From: Limanda limanda
Taxonomy: Eukaryota > Chordata > Actinopteri > Pleuronectiformes > Pleuronectidae
Assembly: GCF_963576545.1 (NCBI RefSeq)
Contig: NC_083646.1
Coordinates: 9,391,491 to 9,455,490 of the forward strand
Direction of reading: 5' to 3'
DNA length: 64,000 bases
Shown: positions 54,477 to 64,000 of the stretch, in pieces
How positions within the stretch are numbered: the first letter of the stretch is position 1
Layout of the letters: each line of letters begins with the position of its first letter
Position numbers and translations under genes: made by a program
Notes under the pieces: model-generated
Told to the model about the DNA's origin: nothing
Seen by the model: the letters and a program-made list of their open reading frames with translations, nothing else
Databases searched by the model: none

Positions 54477-56760
54477 GTTATTGTTGTTATCATTGTCATC
54501 ATCATCATCATCATTGTGATGGTTTTAAGCATTATTTTTATTATATCCTCATCATCATTATTATAATTGTTGTTGTTTAAGAGTTTCATATTGTTCGTTG
54601 TATCTATTGTATCTATGTTTTAAGCACTTTGTTCCTTGTGTTGAAAAGTGCTGTATAAGTAAAGTTAAAATCCATTTCACACCCTGTGTTGTGGAGGCAG
54701 AGTGCAGAGGTGACAGCTGTTTAAACAACACAAAGAACATGCGTGTGTCGTGAAATCAAGGCTTGTGTTTGCAGAGTGAATTTCTCAAACCAGACTTCCA
54801 CCCCAGTCTGGGCTCTCGCTGCTTCTCCTCCGGGTGTCATGCGCCCCCCTGTGGAGAAATACTGACACGACCTGCAGGGCCCTTTCCCTTCTCTCGTCTA
54901 ATTCGATCTGTGGTATCAAACATGACCCAGAGGAAAGAAAAACGGGTCCAGTAAAAGCTTTATATCGTCATGACTCAGCTTTGGCTTCAACAGAATAAAG
55001 TCTGAGTTTCACATTTCATTCTTGACCTCGTAATAGAAGGAGCTCAGGTCGATTTTGAGCTTTTAACACCGAATGACTCTCAGGTCTTATTGTCTATAGA
55101 GACTCAAAACCAGGTCTGTCTGGTCCCAACTTTCTACTTTGGATGTTGCAAGAATAAAACCCTATTGTACCTTCTACTTTTGTTTATCTCCTTTAAATTC
55201 AGGTGTGTAGCTAACCTTATGAACAACTTAAAATTATAAAAAACACCTTATAGACTTACAAATGTTTATAAGACACATATGTCAGGTTAATAAAAATTCT
55301 GTTCTGTGTTTGAATCGTCTTTTTCATTGTTCAAAACCCAGAGTCCTACCGAGTTTGTATCTCGACAGTGTTTATGCATTAAAATACATTTGTGTTTGTG
55401 TGGCTGTGCCATTTTTACCCTAACAACAAACTGCAGTATGATGTGGACCCCATAGAGCCCCACACGCCCCCCCTCCCACAATCCACATGACGTAAAGGAC
55501 TCATCAGACCAGGCCACCTGCTTCCATTGCTCCCGTCATGTTCCAGGGGTCAGCATGAGCACGCAGCGTCACACGCAGGAAGCAGCAAAGCACTCTGAGT
55601 TCTGACAGCTTCCAGTCATGTTCAGGGTTCCAGGGTTTCAGGGTTTTTTGGCTGCAGCAGTTCTTCGTGACCAGACCTCACTCTCCACATGAATTTATGA
55701 GCCTTGTGCGCCCATGACCCTCCTCTACTAACCACTGCACACCAGTCAGTTATAATCTGACCCTCGTCCTAGTCGCTCAGATCCAAGACGTGACTTTGTT
55801 CTCCAATAACAGGCAACTCACTCGCTGTTTAATATATTGACTTCACCTTTTAGTGTTTTTTTCTCAGACTGGAGCCCAATAGTAACAAGCAACACCTCGC
55901 ATCAGTCTACAACATTTCTTATTGAAAAGTTTACATTCTCTCTGATGTTCTGATTATTGGATTATAGCATATGAGTGTTTGCTGAATAGTTCTTATTTAA
56001 TTTAAACCAAAACATTAAAATTATTCTTATTTTTGTCCAAACTTTTCTGTATCGTATCAATGGCTGAGAACAAATACAGACCTTAAACCTAGAAAACAAT
56101 AAGTGATACACACCAATTATAGAACAACATGAGGAGTTATCATAATTTTATTATCAATTTATAAATTGAATTATAACGTAAATTAGTTCCACTGGTTGTA
56201 AAGATTTTTACTTATGGCATCGTGTTTGAAATGCATGTGTGCTCTGTTTTTAATCTACATATTCACATACACAATAATTCAGCCTAAGGAAATATATATG
56301 ATAATGTTATTAGTCTGAATTAATTCTATTAATACTTTGGTTGATCTGATTAAGTGGAAACAATTTATTTTAACAGAAATCCATATCAATGTTCTATAAT
56401 TAAATCAAATGTCTCAGTTTTAATTTGACTAATTATTCACAGTGTATTTACATCATCAGCTGCTAAACATTTTCTGTTTTTCCAATTATAATATAAGAAA
56501 ATAATATCAGCAGGTACCCCTGAATTATATATATTATATTTTACTAACCAAGTGATAAAATAAATGTACTATGGTGTCCAGCAGAATATTATCAGAGTCT
56601 GTTCTCTGGTATAAAAAGCTCTGTGTCTGACAGCGTGATGAAAAAGCTGCGGTGAAGTTTATAGATGATGACAGAGATTTGATGGAAGAGTCACGGCACC
56701 GTTCATTTCTCGCCGTGACACAGTGAATCAGTTCAACAAGCTCACGGCCAACAACAGTCC
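53970..56760. other. Intergenic region between the arhgef1 5' end and the ETS gene 3' end
   Basis: AT-rich, 2.8 kb, with no supported exon. It contains the trinucleotide repeats at 54.44-54.52 kb and otherwise unremarkable sequence. Confidence 0.6.
54441..54515. repeat. (ATT)n and (ATC)n trinucleotide repeats
   Basis: About 31 bp of ATT units at 54441-54471, then GTT/ATC-type units to 54515. Reading frames across it give artefactual poly-Ile peptides. Confidence 0.92.
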
Positions 56761-56776
56761 ACTATCCAGAATAATG

Positions 56777-56782
56777 TTTATT
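56777..56782 (-). terminator. Candidate polyadenylation signal of the ETS gene (AATAAA, minus strand)
   Basis: TTTATT on the plus strand lies about 1.76 kb after the stop codon at 58541. The interval 56790-58540 has no coding signal and is best read as the 3'UTR. Nearer alternatives cannot be excluded. Confidence 0.4.
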
Positions 56783-58540
56783 GCTTTTGAAGATATGAAT
56801 CTTTTTCTTCTTTTTTGCACTTTCAATTTTTCCTCTTTACAGTAAAACAAAGAGAGATGACGGGTCAAACCACTGCATTGTCATTGTTGGATGTGTACAC
56901 AGACATACACACACAAAGGAAACAGTATTTACAGCTGTTGGTCAGTGTCGTCCACGTGGAGGTGACGCGAGGTCTTTCCTGTAACAACTCAAAACATAGA
57001 GCTTTACATTAACTTTACAATAGAGCTTTCACAACTAATCATATACTGCCACTGTTTGACAAACCATAGGCATTAAAGTCTACAAAGCTGTACAATATGG
57101 TTTATTGATCAGTCTGTGCTGAGGAACTGGGCCGGAGAAAGGATGCTGGACGAAAACAGATCAACGGTTTTTGAATCTTTTTCTTTTTTCTGGCGTCGTC
57201 AACCTAACCGGATTGCCCTGCTGCTGGCATGGACAAAAAGCATTGATTGAAAAATAATTAAAACAGATTTTCGAGAAAATGCAAAGCCCCAGTATTATTC
57301 ACATTTGACTAATTACAGTACAGTTACACTGGGTGAATGCTAACTATAAAAATAAGTCTACCAGCATATATTTGAACCCAAAGGGTTTGTACGTTGGGCA
57401 TCTGGCAAAAATGACCAAAGGGCACAATTAACTGGGGTTGAGAAAATCAGAGAAAATTCCCAGTGTGACCTCTGACTTCATCATAGAAAAACATCTTCAG
57501 AGTGCAGATCGTCTGCCATTAATAATTTAAACTTTGATACACCTAAGCTTATAATTTTTCCAAACATGTTTAAATACGGAATTAAATCACAACAATACAG
57601 CTAAATCTTATCATAGTGAATAATAATTAAATGTAATGTACACCATATTAAAATATATACACAGAAATATTCATACAAATATCTAGATTGGCCCAGCTCC
57701 CTCTGCTCTCTTTTTCTTCCCTTTTTGGAGAATGTGCAGGAAATACTTGAACCACAGGACAAAATAAATATTCACAGACTATCACAGTTAGCACTATTAG
57801 AAATATGGATTTTTCAAAAAACACATTTGAAGTGACCTGCAAGAACCAATATCATATAAAAGTAAGTGCAAAATGAACTTTGGGGCGAGAGTAACATCAT
57901 GGAGACGAGAGGATCTCTCTGAAGGAGACGTTGACTAAACAAAACACTAGGTGGCAGTATTTGACCATGTCTCAAAATTATTTTCTATATGTGATATATA
58001 TATACACACACATATATATATATTACATATATTTATTTAGTACAATTCTGTAAAATTGGGTCGATCAAAGCATCATTTCACGTTTGGTTTTGTTAGTATT
58101 GTATTGTCGTTTTGCTGTTGTATTAATAACCCGATGCCTTCTGTCATAGCTTGTCTGTGGACAGCAAATTGTAGAGTAGCGCTCGTGATGCGTAAACGTG
58201 TTTACGGACCATGGAGCGATCATTAAGTGTGAGCGGTCAAAGCAGAAGAGACAAGACGCTGTTACAGACTGCTGATGCCCTCAAAAGCATAAGCCCCATA
58301 TGTTCTGAGATGGAGAAGTCAGTCGTGTAATGGAGTGTGGGCAAGTAGAAACTTAGACAGCAAACAGGGAAACAGTAATTTTGGGGGGAAGAACTTAACT
58401 GCCCTCCCCGGAAAAAGTATCTATCAAGACTGATCGCAGAGTTCATGGTTTAAAGCAGAAAAAGCCTCTCAGAGAAACGAAGGGACAGAAGAAGAGAGTC
58501 ATCAGAGCATAGACTGGCAAGATGGTGGACGCAGGATGTA

Positions 58541-61500
58541 TTAGCTGTGGATCATTTTGCGAGTCTCTGTCTCCCTGTGTCTTTCATGCAGAGCCAAGGC
58601 AGGGGAAAGTGACCGAGCCAGGGACGGCGGAGGGGGACTGACGGGTATCAGGCTCTTCAGAGGACGCGGTGACACCGGGGGGGGGAGAGAGGTGATCGCC
58701 GGCAGCGCGCTCCCTTTCTTTCCATCCAACAGGATCTGTGGCCGGCTCGCCAGGCCTGATGCCTTCCTCAAGCCAAACTCGTGCTCGTTTTCGTTGTCCG
58801 AGCTGCAGTCGCTCAGATCTGTGATCTCCAGGTCTGAGTCCGACTCCGGGTCCTGCTTCAGCCCACCCCTCCTCTCCGTGGGGCTCTGCCGGTCTGCCCC
58901 AGGTCCGGCTGCCAGCCCGACCGCTCCCAGCCCCAGACTCAGACTCAGCCCGGAGCCTGGAGGACTGGCCTCCGCCCGATCACCAAGTGCTGCCCCGGTG
59001 CCAATGTCCGTCCGACCCAGCGTCAGGCTCCCCGGGTAGGGTGGCAGGCAGAGTCTGACTGCCTGACCACCCGCTGTGCCGTTTGTCCCTCCGGTTTGCC
59101 CTGCCGCTCCCCTTTCACCCCCAGCTGCGTCCCCAGGGGGGAGCAGGGAGGAGAAGGGGTGAGGCAGCTGGGATAGGCCGCTCTGCAAAGGGTTGGGGTA
59201 AAACTGGGAGGGGTAGAGGGAGCCAGGGGGCAGTTTGGGGCAGTTATTGAGAGAGAAGGCCCCTGGGAGGTAGGGGTTGAAGCCCCAGGGGTAGTCAAAG
59301 GGTGGGTTGCGAGGGTACGGGCCCAGCAGGGACGGGGGTTTGGAGTAGCATGGGGCACCTAGGACAGAGAGGATCCAGAGATGGAGGTTAGAACTCAAAG
59401 GGGCCAAAGGTTTCTTGACATACAACATCCAAGAATGTTCGCTAATTATGCTCGGTGGTATTAGCAATTCTAATCAGAAGCCACAGGGGCCAATTCTGGC
59501 ATGGTTCCTTTCAACAAAAACCTGATGGTTCATTTATGCATGCCATTACTGTGGAGCACCCCCACTTCACTTCACTGCTGCAGATCAGAAGTAAAAAGAT
59601 TCTGCACTGCAGCGGAATAAGACAAATGTCAAAACACTAATGAAGTTTACATCTTTAAAATGTTGTTTTATCGCTGTATGTTGAGGAGGAACAGGAAGTA
59701 TTTGGTGGCACATCGTAATGGTGGGGGGGGCACTCAACTTGTTGAAAAATCTACGGGAGAAACAATAAAGAACGCAACAGCAGACCGGGCCGTGCACATC
59801 CAGAGGTTAAATGACTGACAGAGAGAAAACTGCCCCCCCATTGTTCTGACATGTGATTGTATCATTTTAGGTTACGCATAATATTCTAATCCGGTGCAAT
59901 ATTTGAACTCGGCTCCTTGTTAGCGTCGCTTGCTAAAAGAAAAAGGGGGGAAATGTGAGCTGATGCTGGAATTCTATTTTTAATGAACAAACAATAGCAT
60001 TGGCTCTCAAGCTACTGTACTTCCTTCCAACCGACAACCAACTCAAAGATTCTCTCCCTCTCTCTCTCTCACCCTCACCCTCCGCCTCACCCAGTCTTCC
60101 TCCCTCTTTCTCTCTCACTCTCTCTCTCTCTCTGCTTCTCTCTCTTTCACTCCGTTATTTACTATGCAGGGCTAATTTGACAGTGGTGAAGTCTCTGCGT
60201 GCTGGGCCAGGAGTAGCTGGCAGACACATGAATATTGAATCAGTCAGGCAGGCCTCACTTGCTTATGAAAACACAGTAATGGGCGCCCACAGGCCACAAA
60301 CTGAAGCCTGCACCCTCAATTAGGGCCTTCCTGCCTGGGAAGGGATTAGGACAGCGGGGACACATGGGAGGGTAAGGAGGGTGAGAAGGGAAGAAGGGGG
60401 GGGGAAAGGACCTGAGGACAAACAAGAGTGGGGAGGGATGGGGTTTGGAGGGGGGGGGGGGGGGGCGGCAGGTTGTGTGATGAAGACTGCCTGTGAGTGT
60501 GTGTGTGTGAGAGAGACTACATCTGTTCAACTCTCTCGTTCTATACGTACATTCTGATGCTCATACAGCGACTGCAATAAAGCAAACAAAGGCTGCTGCG
60601 TTAACATATACCAGCGTACGGGCACTCACGCAAACATACACAGATCCACGCTGCGTTTGTTCACAATCAGACGTGGGGAAAGAGGAGGACAAATGTGGAG
60701 ATTCGTGCGGGAAGTGTGGAGGACCTCTCCAGCCTTCACCTTGCTCCTTACCCCACCTCTCATGTGCATAATTCACAAGCTAACCTGGTCTGTCTCACCT
60801 GGAGCACAGCCTCACTGGTGCGGCGCTCTGGGAAAAAACCATCTCTCTTATTTCCTTTAACAATAAATGCTCTTGCCTCCCTGTATCCTCATTCCTGCAC
60901 TACGCTCTCCTCCTGCTCCCTTTGTTTAGGAGGGTCTACTTTCTGTGTAGACACTGGCATCACACACACCTTTGCACACACCCTCTGCACGAGCTGTCAT
61001 TTTTCCCTCTTGAAGTGGGCCTTGTCTCTGGGACGGATACTAAAAGATTCCTATTTTTGCCCCGGCACTTAAAAGTTTCGGACCAAGTTTTCTCCTCCTG
61101 TCAAGCTCACCTGTACTGAGGAAAGGGAAAGTGTCCAGCCGCAGCTTGTCTCCCTCCGGCCCCGGTGCTGTGGTCCCTCGATCAAACAGGGAAGTTCCTC
61201 TGCCGGAGTCTGGCAAGCGGGGAAACAGCGACTGTATGGCCTGAGCAACAGAGAGGAAGAGAGAGAGGGAAAATATATTTTTAAAACAAGTTAGTGCCAT
61301 GAAAATAACTTCCTAAATAAATCAAACAAATCCCGCCTTATGGTGCTGCTGTCACATGTTGACAGCAGCACCAAGCAGAGTGTGATGCAAACAGTGACAC
61401 AGTCGCAGCAAGGACAGGATAAAAAACAAGGGGGTGCCATGGGAGTTGGGGGTAAAAAGGGAGGAAGGAGGACGCAGAGGCTCAGAGACTCAAAGACAGG

Positions 61501-63010
61501 AAGAGTACAGAGTCAAACGGAGACCAGCGATTAAGATTGTGTGCAGAGAGGATAAGAGAGGGATTGAGGGCCAGTGTGTGCGAAGGGACACAGGACGAAT
61601 AGGACCGAGATCTGAGAGGATGACATCCATTCAGGATGTGGGGCAGCTGTGCATGTGAGTGTTAATGTGTAAATTACGTGAAGGAGACGAGGTAAAAAAA
61701 AAAAGAGTAAATGGAACGGTTGAATCTGAGGAATCAAGGGGACAAAGGGGGATTTTTTTTTTCTCCCCACCTAGAAGGACTGTGGATCAATAGTATCTGT
61801 CACCCCACAGCTCCAAGTTTTAAAGGCGAGACTGTACTCCCAAGCCGCGAGATCTGCGTTGCTTAACAAACCGCATTAATGACCCGCCATTGATCTGATC
61901 TGACGCGACCCCGTTGCTTTCCATTTCTTTCATTTTCAATCGATGACAGATGGATACGCCATCGGAGACGGGGATGAGAGAAGGAGCGGATAACGTCTTC
62001 TTTTGTTTTAAGGACAAGTTAAAACCGTCCCCCGCCGCTGTCGTCTTCAGAGTCTCTCTGCTGATCCCGTCTTAAGGACGGCGCAGACAAATGATGGATG
62101 AATCGCTCTTACTGTACTTTCAAGTAACGGGCTCTTTCTAGGGCATCAAAATAAAATTATCTGTACACGTGCACTCACATCTCATTTAAAAAACAGAGTA
62201 ATCTGAAACAATCTGCGCGGCTGTGTCCATAATTCAATGTAGAAGAATTTAAATAGATTTCTTCATTGTTATATTTGCTCTAATTATCACATCACATCAA
62301 TGGGCCTGCAAGTGAAATCACAACATTGTTTTCAAACTTAATTAGAACATTTTTGTGCATGTTTTCCTCTTTGTGTGTTCTGACATAATTGTAAAAATTT
62401 AACAACCTCACAGGGCAAATAATGACTTGTATTTTATTACGATCGCCATTAGAGTCAGTGAATAAAAGCTAGAATCCACAAATTGGACCCATTCTCTTGT
62501 TTAAAAAAAATTATAAAAAACACAGCAGGGACTTGTTAAAGATATTTCAATTAGCTGAAATAAGTTATTATTTTAAAAAATAAAGAAAGAGTATAGATGT
62601 GTATTCCAAATTTCTCTTCTTTTTATTTCCTGACTTTTTAAATATCAATTTCTTATTATCACTTTTCATACAGACATAAATATGGATGTATCATAATTTA
62701 GATTTCAATCAGTATGAGTGTAATTTACCAGATGTCAGACTGTGAATGTATTAATATTAAAAAATGAAAAGCAAACCATGTCTAAATCTTTCCCCCCCAC
62801 CCTCTCCCGTTCCTTCTTCCTACCCGTTGTACCTCGGGGGTGCAGTCGGGTGCGGTGGTTCCCCCATTGAAGTGATTCTGGGCCAGAAAGAAGGGAGAGT
62901 TGGCCATGTCCAGGATGGGGTAGTTCACCAGCACGACCTTACTGAAGTTAAACTTGTAGGTGAAACGTTTCCCTTTGGTTTTGTGCAAAATGCGCTTGTT
63001 GTAATAATAC
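58541..63010 (-). CDS. erfl: ETS-domain transcriptional repressor of the ERF/ETV3 group (3' part, three exons)
   Basis: Nuclear DNA-binding protein, probably a repressor at GGAA sites controlled by ERK. Exons in reading order are 63010-62833, 61240-61111 and 59358-58541, with phases 2/0/1 all matching. They give 374 residues plus stop, preceded by one base of an Arg codon. The first exon holds the end of the ETS domain, [20 protein letters not shown] then [11 protein letters not shown], which is the ERF/ETV3 signature and includes recognition-helix end and wing residues. The rest is Pro/Ser/Gly-rich ([20 protein letters not shown]). It carries an acidic motif, [20 protein letters not shown], like ERF's VEVTDISDEDEED. 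The last residues are KMIHS. The N-terminal half of the ETS domain is not in the window. The symbol erfl is inferred from divergence from ERF and linkage; etv3l is the alternative. Confidence 0.85.
59359..61110. other. ETS-gene last intron; microsatellites and a candidate conserved element
   Basis: 1.75 kb. It holds (CT)n-rich sequence at 60050-60150, a G16 run at 60450-60465, and a non-repetitive stretch at 60165-60345 that stands out as a possible regulatory element (see findings). No exon was found. Confidence 0.6.
61241..62832. other. ETS-gene intron; no exon seen
   Basis: 1.6 kb. It is purine-rich around 61430-61620, then has a non-repetitive CpG-containing stretch at 61830-62010, then AT-rich DNA. 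No splice-compatible frame with homology. Confidence 0.6.
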
Positions 63011-63780
63011 CTGTGAAAGAGAAAGAGAGAGAGAGAGGAGAGGATATTGAAAAGGGGATAGAGTGAGGGGGGATAAGGGATAAAGGAAAAGGGAAGAGGA
63101 AAAGGGAAAATGAAAAGAGGAGGGGAGGATTAAATATAATGCTCACATCAAGGTTTTGTATTTCAACACTAACAGAAAAGAAGAAGTAAACAAGTTCAGC
63201 GCTGCGGGCGAGAGCTATGCTGATTTCCCACTGTTTTTATTCATCTCCTTCTTCCTCAGATCAATTCCTGTCTCGCTGCCTCCATTCAACACAATATGGT
63301 CCTTTAGAGGGAAATTTTATTCAGCTGTTAACAGATAAAAAGTCAAAAAGCTGAATCCCTGTAAGTGTCTGTCGACCTTCACATACAGTGAACACACAAC
63401 GACAACAAAACAAAAATACTCCTTTCTTTACTATTATTATTTTTTTTCAATCTAAATGTTCTGAGTTTGACATAATTCTATATTATAATATGGATCATGG
63501 CATAAAAGTGAATGAAAAGATATTGTGAGCAAAACAATTAGAAATAAATGTCCACTATATACAAGGCAAATAAATTGATTTCGTTCAGATGAACACAAAT
63601 TTGTTAATGAAAATAATTTATTTAATGAGAAGTATAAGAGAAAGAATTGTCTTCATCCTTGTATTTAATTTGAACCATCAGAAGCAGATGGACTATCAAA
63701 GCCGAAACACGTAAATGTACACGACAACGAGAAACTGCATTAACGGCAAAGCGCGTTTACAAGGAGGTGGGACGGTGAGA
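63011..63780. other. Spacer/intron between the ETS exon and the X-box promoter
   Basis: Purine-rich (GA/GGA) at 63015-63130, then AT-rich. No minus-strand exon for the N-terminal half of the ETS domain was found here. Confidence 0.6.
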
Positions 63781-63783
63781 GAC

Positions 63784-63797
63784 GTCTCCATGGCAAC
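63784..63797 (+). promoter_or_regulatory. RFX X-box (GTCTCCATGGCAAC)
   Basis: Matches the ciliary X-box pattern GTHNCC-AT-RGYAAC at every constrained position. It sits in a small GC-rich block and lies 138 bp upstream of a plus-strand ATG with a splice donor. X-boxes at this distance drive cilium genes through RFX factors in animals. The inference on target gene type comes only from the site. Confidence 0.6.
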
Positions 63798-63921
63798 GAC
63801 CTCCGGTGTCTGCCGCCGGGCATGTCGAGCCGTCGTCAAGCCGGTTTCCTGTGCCACCCACTGAGGTGTCACAGCGTTCAGTCTGCCAGGATGCCAGGTT
63901 GATCAGCGGCAGAGGCAAAAC

Positions 63922-63940
63922 ATGGAGCCATCTGGCTCAG
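63922..63940 (+). CDS. Putative first coding exon of an unidentified plus-strand gene (partial)
   Basis: The ATG at 63922 reads MEPSGS and ends at a near-perfect donor, CAG|GTAAGAGG, at 63940/63941. A 26-codon upstream open frame starts at 63822 (MSSRRQAGF) and ends at 63902, in the putative leader. The exon follows an X-box promoter in a GC-rich block. Six residues are too few to identify a gene. It would continue beyond base 64000, and the ETS gene's missing exons lie on the same side, so the two either overlap or are nested. Confidence 0.45.
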
Positions 63941-64000
63941 GTAAGAGGAGCAAAGCGCTCAGGTGTGTGTGTGTGTGTAGTGTGTGTGTGTGTGTTTGCA

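Noticed and set aside
54291..54566. 91-codon plus-strand frame with poly-Ile/Val, membrane-like
   Set aside because: Product of ATT/ATC/GTT trinucleotide repeats.
58557..59039. 160-codon plus-strand frame
   Set aside because: Shadow of the minus-strand ETS-gene exon, whose protein is clearly homologous at both ends of the gene.

Overview
The window is nuclear DNA of a vertebrate, almost certainly a ray-finned (teleost) fish. Genes are split into short exons with consensus GT-AG introns. The non-coding DNA is full of (CA)n/(GT)n microsatellites, teleost-type interspersed repeats and LINE fragments. The protein set (lipe, cd79a, arhgef1 and an ERF/ETV3-type ETS gene) has its human counterparts on 19q13.2. 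I see no operons, CRISPR arrays or prokaryotic features.

All four recognisable genes lie on the minus strand, so they are read from right to left. (1) 634-9672: 5' end of lipe (hormone-sensitive lipase). One clear exon (634-875) carries the conserved N-terminus. A CpG-island exon at 9582-9672 splices to it in frame and probably adds about 30 residues. The rest of lipe lies left of base 1. (2) 11099-13502: complete cd79a (Ig-alpha of the B-cell receptor), five coding exons, 220 aa. (3) 17964-36119: complete coding part of arhgef1 (p115-RhoGEF), 29 coding exons reconstructed at base level. All phases agree and the total is 1053 aa, with RGS-like, linker, DH, PH and C-terminal coiled-coil regions. 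A probable 5' exon in a CpG island ends at 53782, after an intron of about 17.6 kb, and the 3'UTR may run to about 13.95 kb. (4) 58541-63010: last three coding exons of an ETS-domain repressor of the ERF/ETV3 group (erfl-like). Its first exons are not in the window.

At the right edge (63784-63940) a plus-strand promoter with a near-perfect RFX X-box precedes a short coding exon with a consensus donor. This is probably the start of a ciliary-type gene that continues past base 64000.

The genes do not form one pathway. lipe acts in lipid mobilisation. cd79a carries the ITAM that transmits B-cell receptor signals, and arhgef1 couples G12/13 receptors to RhoA in blood cells. The ETS gene is a MAPK-type transcriptional repressor. 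Their proximity reflects conserved chromosomal linkage.

No new multi-gene system was found. The most checkable novelties are the GC-AG intron and two 30-nt microexons of arhgef1, the remote in-frame first exon of lipe, the X-box promoter at the edge, a 429-bp inverted-repeat element, a four-copy dispersed repeat family, and several candidate conserved non-coding elements.
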